In this document: positions 49,251 through 63,300 of the stretch, piece by piece | How positions within the stretch are numbered: the stretch's first letter is position 1 | Layout of the letters: each line of letters opens with the position of its first letter | From: Cichorium intybus | Lineage: Eukaryota > Streptophyta > Magnoliopsida > Asterales > Asteraceae | Reading direction: 5' to 3' | DNA length: 64,000 nucleotides | NCBI GenBank assembly: GCA_023525715.1 | Contig: JAKNSD010000055.1 | Coordinates: 62,001-126,000, forward strand | Notes under the pieces: model-generated | Told to the model about the DNA's origin: nothing | Seen by the model: only the letters and a program-made list of their open reading frames with translations | Database searches by the model: none | Made by a program: the position numbers and the translations under genes

Positions 49251-49980
49251 AAAAATATCATTAAAAATTCAAAATTTAAGGAGTTTCTCATGAACCCAGT
49301 TACACCAGAAATGTTTAAAATGATCACAAAGTGTAATTATAGGTAATTTTTGAATTTTACAAAAATTGAAAAATTAAGAATTTTTCATGTACCGGGGTAC
49401 ACGACAAATTGTTAAAAATAACAGAAAAAATATCATTAAAAATTCAAAATTTAAGGAGTTTCTCATGAACCCAGGTACACCAGAAATGGTTAAAATGATC
49501 ACAAAGTGTAATTATAGGTAATTTTTGAATTTTACAAAAATTCAAAAATTAAGAATTTTTCATGTACCGGTGTACACGACAATTTGTTAAAAATAACAGA
49601 AAAAATATCATTAAAAATTCAAAATTTAAGGAGTTTCTCATGAACCCAGGTTCACCAGAAATGTTTAAAATGATCACAAAGTGTAATTATAGGTAATTTT
49701 TGAATTTTACAAAAATTCAAAAATTAAGAATTTTTCATGTACCGGGGTACACGACAAATTGTTAAAAATAACAGAAAAAATATCATTAAAAATTCAAAAT
49801 TTAAGGAGTTTCTCATGAACCCAGTTACACCAGAAATGTTTAAAATGATCACAAAGTGTAATTATAGGTAATTTTTGAATTTTACAAAAATTGAAAAATT
49901 AAGAATTTTTCATGTACCGGGGTACACGACAAATTGTTAAAAATAACAGAAAAAATATCATTAAAAAATTCAAAATTTAA
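49090..49980 (+). repeat. Three-monomer tandem duplication (about 525 bp)
   Basis: The trio CCAGGTACACCAGAAATGG with CGGTGTACACGACAATTTG, then GGTTCACC, then CCAGTTACACC occurs twice in a row. The GACAATTTG mark lies near 49043 and 49568. This disrupts the end of the 13-monomer repeat. Confidence 0.8.
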
Positions 49981-52900
49981 AGAGTTTCTCATGAACCCAG
50001 GTACACCATAAATGTTTAAAATAATCACAAAGTGTAATTATAGGTAATTTTTGAATTTTACAAAAATTCAAAAATTAAGAATTTTTCATGTACCGGGGTA
50101 CACGACAAATTGTTAAAAATAATAGAAAAAATATCAATAAAAAATTCAAAATTTAAGGAGTTTCTCATAACCTAGGTACACCAGAAATGTTTAAAATGAC
50201 CACAAAGTGTAATTATAGGTAATTTTTGAATTTTACAAAAATTGAAAAATTAAGAATTTTTCATGTACCGGGGTACACGACAAATTGTTAAAAATAACAA
50301 AAAAAATATCATTAAAAAATTCAAAATTTAAGGAGTTTCTCATGAACCCAGGTACATCAGAAATGGTTAAAATGATCGCAAAGTGTAATTATAGGTAAAT
50401 TTTGAATTTTACAAAAATTCAAAAATTAAGAATTTTTCATGTACCGGGGTACACGACAAATTGTTAAAAATAACAGAAAAAATATCATTAAAAATTCAAA
50501 ATTTAAGGAGTTTCTCATGAACCCAGGTTCACCATAAATGTTTAAAATGATCACAAAGTGTAATTATAGGTAATTTTTTGAATTTTAAAAAAATTAAAAA
50601 ATTAAGAATTTTTCATGTACCGGGGTACACGACAAATTGTTAAAAATAATAGAAAAAATATCTATAAAAAATTCAAAATTTAAGGAGTTTCTCATAACCT
50701 AGGTACACCAGAAATGTTTAAAATGATCACAAAGTGTAATTATAGGTAATTTTTGAATTTTACAAAAATTGAAAAATTAAGAATTTTTCATCTACCGGGG
50801 TACACGACAAATTGTTAAAAATAACAGAAAAAATATCATTAAAAATTCAAAATTTAAGGAGTTTCTCATGAACCCAGGTACACCATAAATGTTTAAAATA
50901 ATCACAAAGTGTAATTATAGGTAATTTTTGAATTTTACAAAAATTAAAAAATTAAGAATTTTTCATGTACCGGGGTACACGACAAAATGTTAAAAATAAC
51001 AGAAAAAATATCATTAAAAAATTCAAAATTTAAAGAGTTTCTCATGAACCCAGGTACACCATAAATGTTTAAAATGATCACAAAGTGTAATTATAGGTAA
51101 TTTTTGAATTTTACAAAAATTCAAAAATTAAGAATTTTTCATGTACCGGGATACACGACAAATTGTTAAAAATAACATATAAAATATCAATAAAAAATTC
51201 AAAATTTAAGGAGTTTGTCATGAACCTAGGTACACCAGAAATGTTTAAAATGATCACAAAGTGTAATTATAGGTAATTTTTGAATTTTACAAAAATTGTA
51301 AAATTAAGAATTTTTCATGTACCGGGGTACACGACAAATTGTTAAAAATAACAGAAAAAATATCAATAAAAAATTCAAAATTTAAGGAGTTTCTCATGAA
51401 CCCAGGTACACCAGAAATGGTTAAAATGATCACAAAGTGTAATTATAGGTAATTTTTGAATTTTACAAAAATTCAAAAATTAAGAATTTTTCATGTACCG
51501 GGGTACACGACAAATTGTTAAAAATAACAGAAAAAATATCAATAAAAAATTCAAAATTGAAGGAGTTTCTCTTAACCTAGGTACACCAGAAATGTTTAAA
51601 ATGATCACAAAGTGTAATTATAGGTACTTTTTGAATTTTACAAAAATTGAAAAATTAAGAATTTTTCATGTACCGGGGTACACGACAAATTGTTAAAAAT
51701 AAAAGAAAAAATATCATTAAAAAATTCAAAATTTAAGGAGTTTCTCATGAACCCAGGTACACCAGAAATGTTTAAAATGATCACAAAGTGTAATTATAGG
51801 TAATTTTTGAATTTTACAAAAATTCAAAAATTAAGAATTTTTCATGTATCGGGGTACACGACAAATTGTTAAAAATAACAGAAAAAATATCATTAAAAAT
51901 TCAAAATTTAAGTAGTTTCTCATGAACCCAGGTTCACCAGAAATGTTTAAAATGATCACAAAGTGTAATTATAGGTAATTTTTGAATTTTACAAAAATTC
52001 AAAAATTAAGAATTTTTCATGTACCGGGGTACACGACAAATTGTTAAAAATAACAGAAAAAATATCATTAAAAATTCAAAATTTAAGGAGTTTCTCATGA
52101 ACCCAGGTACACCAGAAATGTTTAAAATGATCACAAAGTGTAATTATAGGTAATTGTTGAATTTTACAAAAATTGAAAAATTAAGAATTTTTCATCTACC
52201 GGGGTACACGACAAATTGTTAAAAATAACAGAAAAAATATCATTAAAAATTCAAAATTTAAGGAGTTTCTCATGAACCCAGGTACACCATAAATGTTTAA
52301 AATAATCACAAAGTGTATTTATAGGTAATTTTTGAATTTTACAAAAATTGAAAAATTAAGAATTTTTCATGTACCGGGGTACACGACAAATTGTTAAAAA
52401 TAACAGAAAAAATATCATTAAAAAATTCAAAATTTAAAGAGTTTCTCATGAACCCAGGTACACCATAAATGTTTAAAATGATCACAAAGTGTAATTATAG
52501 GTAATTTTTGAATTTTACAAAAATTCAAAAATTAAGAATTTTTCATGTACCGGGGTACACGACAAATTGTTAAAAATAATAGAAAAAATATCAATAAAAA
52601 ATTCAAAATTTAAGGAGTTTCTCATAACCTAGGTACACCAGAAATGTTTAAAATGACCACAAAGTGTAATTATAGGTAATTTTTGAATTTTACAAAAATT
52701 GAAAAATTAAGAATTTTTCATGTACCGGGGTACACGACAAATTGTTAAAAATAACAAAAAAAATATCATTAAAAAATTCAAAATTTAAGGAGTTTCTCAT
52801 GAACCCAGGTACATCAGAAATGGTTAAAATGATCGCAAAGTGTAATTATAGGTAAATTTTGAATTTTACAAAAATTCAAAAATTAAGAATTTTTCATGTA

Positions 52901-54833
52901 CCGGGGTACACGACAAATTGTTAAAAATAACAGAAAAAATATCATTAAAAATTCAAAATTTAAGGAGTTTCTCATGAACCCAGGTTCACCATAAATGTTT
53001 AAAATGATCACAAAGTGTAATTATAGGTAATTTTTTGAATTTTAAAAAAATTAAAAAATTAAGAATTTTTCATGTACCGGGGTACACGACAAATTGTTAA
53101 AAATAATAGAAAAAATATCAATAAAAAATTCAAAATTTAAGGAGTTTCTCATAACCTAGGTACACCAGAAATGTTTAAAATGATCACAAAGTGTAATTAT
53201 AGGTAATTTTTGAATTTTACAAAAATTGAAAAATTAAGAATTTTTCATCTACCGGGGTACACGACAAATTGTTAAAAATAACAGAAAAAATATCATTAAA
53301 AATTCAAAATTTAAGGAGTTTCTCATGAACCCAGGTACACCATAAATGTTTAAAATAATCACAAAGTGTAATTATAGGTAATTTTTGAATTTTACAATAA
53401 TTAAAAAATTAAGAATTTTTCATGTACCGGGGTACACGACAAAATGTTAAAAATAACAGAAAAAATATCATTAAAAAATTCAAAATTTAAAGAGTTTCTC
53501 ATGAACCCAGGTACACCATAAATGTTTAAAATGATCACAAAGTGTAATTATAGGTAATTTTTGAATTTTACAAAAATTCAAAAATTAAGAATTTTTCATG
53601 TACCGGGATACACGACAAATTGTTAAAAATAACATATAAAATATCAATAAAAAATTCAAAATTTAAGGAGTTTGTCATGAACCTAGGTACACCAGAAATG
53701 TTTAAAATGATCACAAAGTGTAATTATAGGTAATTTTTGAATTTTACAAAAATTGTAAAATTAAGAATTTTTCATGTACCGGGGTACACGACAAATTGTT
53801 AAAAATAACAGAAAAAATATCAATAAAAAATTCAAAATTTAAGGAGTTTCTCATGAACCCAGGTACACCAGAAATGGTTAAAATGATCACAAAGTGTAAT
53901 TATAGGTAATTTTTGAATTTTACAAAAATTCAAAAATTAAGAATTTTTCATGTACCGGGGTACACGACAAATTGTTAAAAATAACAGAAAAAATATCAAT
54001 AAAAAATTCAAAATTTAAGGAGTTTCTCTTAACCTAGGTACACCAGAAATGTTTAAAATGATCACAAAGTGTAATTATAGGTACTTTTTGAATTTTACAA
54101 AAATTGAAAAATTAAGAATTTTTCATGTACCGGGGTACACGACAAATTGTTAAAAATAAAAGAAAAAATATCATTAAAAAATTCAAAATTTAAGGAGTTT
54201 CTCATGAACCCAGGTACACCAGAAATGTTTAAAATGATCACAAAGTGTAATTATAGGTAATTTTTGAATTTTACAAAAATTCAAAAATTAAGAATTTTTC
54301 ATGTATCGGGGTACACGACAAATTGTTAAAAATAACAGAAAAAATATCATTAAAAATTCAAAATTTAAGTAGTTTCTCATGAACCCAGGTTCACCAGAAA
54401 TGTTTAAAATGATCACAAAGTGTAATTATAGGTAATTTTTGAATTTTACAAAAATTCAAAAATTAAGAATTTTTCATGTACCGGGGTACACGACAAATTG
54501 TTAAAAATAACAGAAAAAATATCATTAAAAATTCAAAATTTAAGGAGTTTCTCATGAACCCAGGTACACCAGAAATGTTTAAAATGATCACAAAGTGTAA
54601 TTATAGGTAATTTTTGAATTTTACAAAAATTGAAAAATTAAGAATTTTTCATCTACCGGGGTACACGACAAATTGTTAAAAATAACAGAAAAAATATCAT
54701 TAAAAATTCAAAATTTAAGGAGTTTCTCATGAACCCAGGTACACCATAAATGTTTAAAATAATCACAAAGTGTAATTATAGGTAATTTTTGAATTTTACA
54801 AAAATTGAAAAATTAAGAATTTTTCATGTACCG
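49920..54833 (+). repeat. Fourteen-monomer higher-order repeat, two copies (about 2457 bp)
   Basis: Copies at about 49920-52376 and 52377-54833, with a more diverged partial continuation to about 55480. Private marks repeat at exactly 2457 bp: CTTAACCTAGG (51571 and 54028), CATGTATCGGGG (51846 and 54303), and AAGTAGTTTCTC (about 51910 and 54367). Each copy contains the uninterrupted counterpart of the retrotransposon target site, GAAAA at 50771-50775 and 53228-53232. Confidence 0.9.
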
Positions 54834-55899
54834 GGGTACACGACAAATTGTTAAAAATAACAGAAAAAATATCATTAAAAAATTCAAAATTTAAAGAGTT
54901 TCTCATGAACCCAGGTACACCATAAATGTTTAAAATGATCACAAAGTGTAATTATAGGTAATTTTTGAATTTTACAAAAATTCAAAAATTAAGAATTTTT
55001 CATGTACCGGGGTACACGACAAATTGTTAAAAATAATAGAAAAAATATCAATAAAAAATTCAAAATTTAAGGAGTTTCTCATAACCTAGGTACACTAGAA
55101 ATGTTTAAAATGATCACAAAGTGTAATTATAGGTAATTTTTGAATTTTACAAAAATTGAAAAATTAAGAATTTTTCATGTACCGGGGTACACGACAAATT
55201 GTTAAAAATAACAGAAAAAATATCATTAAAAATTCGAAATTTAAGGAGTTTCTCATGAACCCAGGTACACCAGAAATGGTTAAAATGATCGCAAAGTGTA
55301 ATTATAGGTAAATTTTGAATTTTACAAAAATTCAAAAATTAAGAATTTTTCATGTACCGGGGTACACGACAAATTGTTAAAAATAACAGAAAAAATATCG
55401 TTAAAAATTCAAAATTTAAGGAGTTTCTCATGAACCCAGGTTCACCAGAAATGTTTAAAATGATCACAAAGTGTAATTATAGGTAATTTTTGAATTTTAC
55501 AAAAATTGAAAAATTAAGAATTTTTCATGTACCGGGGTACACGACAAATTGTTAAAAATAAAAAAAAAAATATCATTAAAAATTCAAAATTTAAGGAGTT
55601 TCTCATGAACCCAGGTACACCAGAAATGTTTAAAATGATCACAAAGTGTAATTATAGGTAATTTTTGAATTTTACAAAAATTGAAAATTTAAGAATTTTT
55701 CATCTACCGGGGTACACGACAAATTGTTAAAAATAACAGAAAAAATATCATTAAAAAATTCAAAATTTAAAGAGTTTCTCATGAACCCAAGTACACCATA
55801 AATGTTTAAAATGATCACAAAGTGTAATTATAGGTAATTTTTGAATTTTACAAAAATTCAAAAATTAAGAATTTTTCATGTACCGGGATACACGACAAA

Positions 55900-58800
55900 T
55901 TGTTAAAAATAACAGATAAAATATCATTAAAAAATTCAAAATTTAAGGAGTTTCTCATCAACCTAGGTACACCAGAAATGTTTAAAATGATCACAAAGTG
56001 TAATTATAGGTAATTTTTGAATTTTACAAAAATTGAAAAATTAAGAATTTTTCATGTACCGGGGTACACGACAAATTGTTAAAAATAACAGAAAAATATC
56101 ATTAAAAAATTCAAAATTTAAGGAGTTTGTCATGAACCCAGGTACCAGAAATGTTTAAAATGATCACAAAGTGTAATTATAGCTAATTTTTGAATTTTAC
56201 AAAAATTGAAAAATTAAGAATTTTTCATGTACCGGGATACACGACAAATTGTTAAAAATAACATATAAAATATCATTAAAAAATTCAAAATTTAAGGAGT
56301 TTGTCATGAACCTAGGTACACCAAAAATGTTTAAAATGATCACAAAGTGTAATTATAGGTAATTTTTGAATTTTAAAAAAATTCAAAAATTAAGAATTTT
56401 TCATGTACCGGGGTACACGACAAATTGTTAAAAATAACAGAAAAAATTTCTTTAAAAAATTCAAAATTTAAGGAGTTTCTCATGAACCTTGGTACACTAG
56501 AAATGTTTAAAATGATCACAAAGTGTAATTATAGGTAATTTTTGAATTTTACAAAAATTAAAAAATTAAGAATTTTTCATGTACCGGGATACACGACAAA
56601 TTGTTAAAAATAACATATAAAATATCATTAAAAAATTCAAAATTTAAGGAGTTTCTCATCAACCTAGGTACACCAGAAATGTTTAAAATGATCACAAAGT
56701 GTAATTATAGGTAAGTTTTGAATTTTACAAAAATTCAAAAATTAAGAATTTTTCATGTACCGGGGTACACGACAAATTGTTAAAAATAACAGAAAAAATT
56801 TCTTTAAAAAATTCAAAATTTAAGGAGTTTCTCATGAACCTAGGTACACTAGAAATGTTTAAAATGATCACAAAGTGTAATTATAGGTAATTTTTGAATT
56901 TTACAAAAATTCAAAAATTAAGAATTTTTCATGTACCGGGATACACGACAAATTGTTAAAAATAACAGATAAAATATCATTAAAAAATTCAAAATTTAAG
57001 GAGTTTCTCATCAACCTAGGTACACCAGAAATGTTTAAAATGATCACAAAGTGTAATTATAGGTAATTTTTGAATTTTACAAAAATTGAAAAATTAAGAA
57101 TTTTTCATGTACCGGAGTACACGACAAATTGTTAAAAATAACAGAAAAATATCATTAAAAAATTCAAAATTTAAGGAGTTTGTCATGAACCCAGGTACCA
57201 GAAATGTTTAAAATGATCACAAAGTGTAATTATAGCTAATTTTTGAATTTTACAAAAATTGAAAAATTAAGAATTTTTCATGTACCGGGATACACGACAA
57301 ATTGTTAAAAATAACATATAAAATATCATTAAAAAATTCAAAATTTAAGGAGTTTGTCATGAACCTAGGTACACCAGAAATGTTTAAAATGATCACAAAG
57401 TGTAATTATAGGTAATTTTTGAATTTTAAAAAAATTCAAAAATTAAGAATTTTTCATGTACCGGGGTACACGACAAATTGTTAAAAATAACAGAAAAAAT
57501 TTCTTTAAAAAATTCAAAATTTAAGGAGTTTCTCATGAACCTAGGTACACTAGAAATGTTTAAAATGATCACAAAGTGTAATTATAGGTAATTTTTGAAT
57601 TTTACAAAAATTAAAAAATTAAGAATTTTTCATGTACCGGGATACACGACAAATTGTTAAAAATAACATATAAAATATCATTAAAAAATTCAAAATTTAA
57701 GGAGTTTCTCATCAACCTAGGTACACCAGAAATGTTTAAAATGATCACAAAGTGTAATTATAGGTAATTTTTGAATTTTACAAAAATTGAAAAATTAAGA
57801 ATTTTTCATGTACCGGGGTACACGACAAATTGTTAAAAATAACAGAAAAATATCATTAAAAAATTCAAAATTTAAGGAGTTTGTCATGAACCCAGGTACC
57901 AGAAATGTTTAAAATGATCACAAAGTGTAATTATAGCTAATTTTTGAATTTTACAAAAATTGAAAAATTAAGAATTTTTCATGTACCGGGATACACGACA
58001 AATTGTTAAAAATAACATATAAAATATCATTAAAAAATTCAAAATTTAAGGAGTTTGTCATGAACCTAGGTACACCAGAAATGTTTAAAATGATCACAAA
58101 GTGTAATTATAGGTAATTTTTGAATTTTAAAAAAATTCAAAAATTAAGAATTTTTCATGTACCGGGGTACACGACAAATTGTTAAAAATAACAGAAAAAA
58201 TTTCTTTAAAAAATTCAAAATTTAAGGAGTTTCTCATGAACCTAGGTACACTAGAAATGTTTAAAATGATCACAAAGTGTAATTATAGGTAATTTTTGAA
58301 TTTTACAAAAATTAAAAAATTAAGAATTTTTCATGTACCGGGATACACGACAAATTGTTAAAAATAACATATAAAATATCATTAAAAAATTCAAAATTTA
58401 AGGAGTTTCTCATCAACCTAGGTACACCAGAAATGTTTAAAATGATCACAAAGTGTAATTATAGGTAAGTTTTGAATTTTACAAAAATTCAAAAATTAAG
58501 AATTTTTCATGTACCGGGGTACACGACAAATTGTTAAAAATAACAGAAAACATTTCTTTAAAAAATTCAAAATTTAAGGAGTTTCTCATGAACCTAGGTA
58601 CACTAGAAATGTTTAAAATGATCACAAAGTGTAATTATAGGTAATTTTTGAATTTTACAAAAATTCAAAAATTAAGAATTTTTCATGTACCGGGATACAC
58701 GACAAATTGTTAAAAATAACAGATAAAATATCATTAAAAAATTCAAAATTTAAGGAGTTTCTCATCAACCTAGGTACACCAGAAATGTTTAAAATGATCA

Positions 58801-59460
58801 CAAAGTGTAATTATAGGTAATTTTTGAATTTTACAAAAATTGAAAAATTAAGAATTTTTCATGTACCGGGGTACACGACAAATTGTTAAAAATAACAGAA
58901 AAATATCATTAAAAAATTCAAAATTTAAGGAGTTTGTCATGAACCCAGGTACCAGAAATGTTTAAAATGATCACAAAGTGTAATTATAGCTAATTTTTGA
59001 ATTTTACAAAAATTGAAAAATTAAGAATTTTTCATGTACCGGGATACACGACAAATTGTTAAAAATAACATATAAAATATCATTAAAAAATTCAAAATTT
59101 AAGGAGTTTGTCATGAACCTAGGTACACCAGAAATGTTTAAAATGATCACAAAGTGTAATTATAGGTAATTTTTGAATTTTAAAAAAATTCAAAAATTAA
59201 GAATTTTTCATGTACCGGGGTACACGACAAATTGTTAAAAATAACAGAAAAAATTTCTTTAAAAAATTCAAAATTTAAGGAGTTTCTCATGAACCTAGGT
59301 ACACTAGAAATGTTTAAAATGATCACAAAGTGTAATTATAGGTAATTTTTGAATTTTACAAAAATTAAAAAATTAAGAATTTTTCATGTACCGGGATACA
59401 CGACAAATTGTTAAAAATAACATATAAAATATCATTAAAAAATTCAAAATTTAAGGAGTT
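55900..59460 (+). repeat. Ten-monomer higher-order repeat (about 1754 bp) built of 6 + 4
   Basis: The GGTACCAGAAATG variant falls at 56141, 57194, 57895 and 58948, with gaps of 1053, 701 and 1053 bp. This means six-monomer and four-monomer sub-blocks alternate, and the whole ten-monomer block repeats at 1754 bp (also CAGATAAAAT at 56966 and 58720). Confidence 0.87.
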
Positions 59461-60352
59461 TCTCATCAACCTAGGTACACCAGAAATGTTTAAAATGATC
59501 ACAAAGTGTAATTATAGGTAATTTTTGAAATTTACAAAAATTCAAAAATTAAGAATTTTTCATGTACCGGGGTACACGACAAATTGTTAAAAATAACAGA
59601 AAAAATTTCATTAAAAAATTCAAAATTTAAGGAGTTTCTCATCAACCTAGGTACACCAGAAATGTTTAAAATGATCACAAAGTGTAATTATAGGTAATTT
59701 TTGAATTTTACAAAAATTCTAAAATTAAGAATTTTTCATGTACCGGGATACACGACAAATTGTTAAAAATAACAGAAAAAATTTCTTTAAAAAATTCAAA
59801 ATTTAAGGAGTTTCTCATCAACCTAGGTACACCAGAAATGTTTAAAATGATCACAAAGTGTAATTATAGGTAATTTTTGAATTTTACAAAAATTGTAAAA
59901 TTAAGAATTTTTCATGTACCGGGGTACACGACAAATTGTTAAAAATAACAGAAAAAATATCATTAAAAAATTCAAAATTTAAGGAGTTTCTCATCAACCC
60001 AGGTACACCAGAAATGTTTAAAATGATCACAAAGTGTAATTATAGGTAATTTTTGAATTTTACAAAAATTGAAAAATTAAGAATTTTTCATGTACCGGGG
60101 TACACGACAAATTGTTAAAAATAACAGAAAAAATATCATTAAAAAATTCGAAATTTAAAGAGTTTCTCATCAACCCAGGTACACCAGAAATGGTTAAAAT
60201 GATCGCAAAGTGTAATTATAGGTAAATTTTGAATTTTACAGAAATTCAAAAATTAAGAATTTTTCATGTACCGGGGTACACGACAAATTGTTAAAAATAA
60301 CAGAAAAAATATCATTAAAAATTCAAAATTTAAGGAGTTTCTCATGAACCCA

Positions 60353-63300
60353 GGTTCACCAGAAATGTTTAAAATGATCACAAAGTGTAATTATAGGTAA
60401 TTTTTGAATTTTACAAAAATTGAAAAATTAAGAATTTTTCATGTACCGGGGTACACGACAAATTGTTAAAAATAACAGAAAAAATATCATTAAAAATTCA
60501 AAATTTAAGGAGTTTCTCATGAACCCAGGTACACCAGAAATGTTTAAAATGATCACAAAGTGTAATTATAGGTAATTTTTGAATTTTACAAAAATTGAAA
60601 AATTAAGAATTTTTCATCTACCGGGGTACACGACAAATTGTTAAAAATAACAGAAAAAATATCATTAAAAATTCAAAATTTAAGGAGTTTCTCATGAACC
60701 CAGGTACACCATAAATGTTTAAAATAATCACAAAGTGTAATTATAGGTATTTTTGAATTTTACCAAAATTGAAAAATTAAGAATTTTTCATGTACCGGGG
60801 TACACGACAAATTGTTAAAAATAACAGAAAAAATATCATTAAAAAATTCTAAATTTAAAGAGTTTCTCATGAACCCAGGTACACCAGAAATGTTTAAAAT
60901 GATCACAAAGTGTAATTATAGGTAATTTTTGAATTTTACAAAAATTGAAAAATTAAGAATTTTTCATGTACCGGGGTACACGACAAATTGTTAAAAATAA
61001 CAGAAAAATATCATTAAAATTTTCGAAATTTAAGGAGTTTGTCATGAACCCAGGTACCAGAAATGTTTAAAATGATCACAAAGTGTAATTATAGGTAATT
61101 TTTGAATTTTACAAAAATTCAAAAATTAAGAATTTTTCATGTACCGGGATACACGACAAATTGTTAAAAATAACATATAAAATATCATTAAAAAATTCAA
61201 AATTTAAGGAGTTTCTCATTAACCCAGGTATATTTTTGAATTTTACAAAAATTGAAAAATTAAGAATTTTTCATGTACCGGGGTACACGACAAATTGTTA
61301 AAAATAACAGAAAAAATATCATTAAAAAATTCAAAATTTAAGGAGTTTCTCATGAACCCAGGTACACTAGAAATGTTTAAAATGATCACAAAGTGTAATT
61401 ATAGGTAATTTTTGAATTTTACAAAAATTAAAAAATTAAGAATTTTTCATGTACCGGGGTACACGACAAATTGTTAAAAATAACATATAAAATATCATTA
61501 AAAATTCAAAATTTAAGGAGTTTCTCATGAACCCAGGTACACCATAAATGTTTAAAATAATCACAAAGTGTAATTATAGGTATTTTTGAATTTTACAAAA
61601 ATTGAAAAATTAAGAATTTTTCATGTACCGGGGTACACGACAAATTGTTAAAAATAACAGAAAAATATCATTAAAATTTTCAAAATTTAAGGAGTTTGTC
61701 ATGAACCCAGGTACCAGAAATGTTTAAAATGATCACAAAGTGTAATTATAGGTAATTTTTGAATTTTACAAAAATTCAAAAATTAAGAATTTTTCATGTA
61801 CCGGGATACACGACAAATTGTTAAAAATAACATATAAAATATCATTAAAAAATTCAAAATTTAAGGAGTTTCTCATTAACCTAGGTACACCAGAAATGTT
61901 TAAAATGATCACAAAGTGTAATTATAGGTAATTTTTGAATTTTACAAAAATTGAAAAATTAAGAATTTTTCATGTACCGGGGTACACGACAAATTGTTAA
62001 AAATAACAGAAAAAATTTCTTTAAAAAATTCAAAATTTAAGGAGTTTCTCATGAACCTAGGTACACTAGAAATGTTTAAAATGATCACAAAGTGTAATTA
62101 TAGGTAATTTTTGAATTTTACAAAAATTAAAAAATTAAGAATTTTTCATGTACCGGGATACACGACAAATTGTTAAAAATAACATATAAAATATCATTAA
62201 AAAATTCAAAATTTAAGGAGTTTCTCATCAACCTAGGTACACCAGAAATGTTTAAAATGACCACAAAGTGTAATTATAGGTAATTTTTGAATTTTACAAC
62301 AAATGAAAAATTAAGAATTTTTCATGTACCGGGGTACACGACAAATTGTTAAAACTAACAGAAAAAATTTCATTAAAAAATTCAAAATTTAAGGAGTTTC
62401 TCATGATCCTAGGTACACCAGAAATGTTTAAAATGATCACAAAGTGTAATTATAGGTAATTTTTGAATTTTACAAAAATTGAAAAATTAAGAATTTTTCA
62501 TGTACCGGGATACACGACAAATTGTTAAAAATAACAGAAAAAATATCATTAAAAATTCAAAATTTAAGGAGTTTCTCATGAACCCAGGTTCACCAGAAAT
62601 GTTTAAAATGATCACAAAGTGTAATTATAGGTAATTTTTGAATTTTACCAAAATTGAAAAATTAAGAATTTTTCATGTACCGGGGTACACGACAAATTGT
62701 TAAAAATAACAGAAAAAATATCATTAAAAATTCAAAATTTAAGGAGTTTCTCATGAACCCAGGTACACCAGAAATGTTTAAAATGATCACAAAGTGTAAT
62801 TATAGGTAATTTTTGAATTTTACAAAAATTGAAAAATTAAGAATTTTTCATCTACCGGGGTACACGACAAATTGTTAAAAATAACAGAAAAAATATCATT
62901 AAAAATTCAAAATTTAAGGAGTTTCTCATGAACCCAGGTACACCATAAATGTTTAAAATAATCACAAAGTGTAATTATAGGTATTTTTGAATTTTACCAA
63001 AATTGAAAAATTAAGAATTTTTCATGTACCGGGGTACACGACAAATTGTTAAAAATAACAGAAAAAATATCATTAAAAAATTCTAAATTTAAAGAGTTTC
63101 TCATGAACCCAGGTACACCAGAAATGTTTAAAATGATCACAAAGTGTAATTATAGGTAATTTTTGAATTTTACAAAAATTGAAAAATTAAGAATTTTTCA
63201 TGTACCGGGGTACACGACAAATTGTTAAAAATAACAGAAAAATATCATTAAAATTTTCAAAATTTAAGGAGTTTGTCATGAACCCAGGTACCAGAAATGT

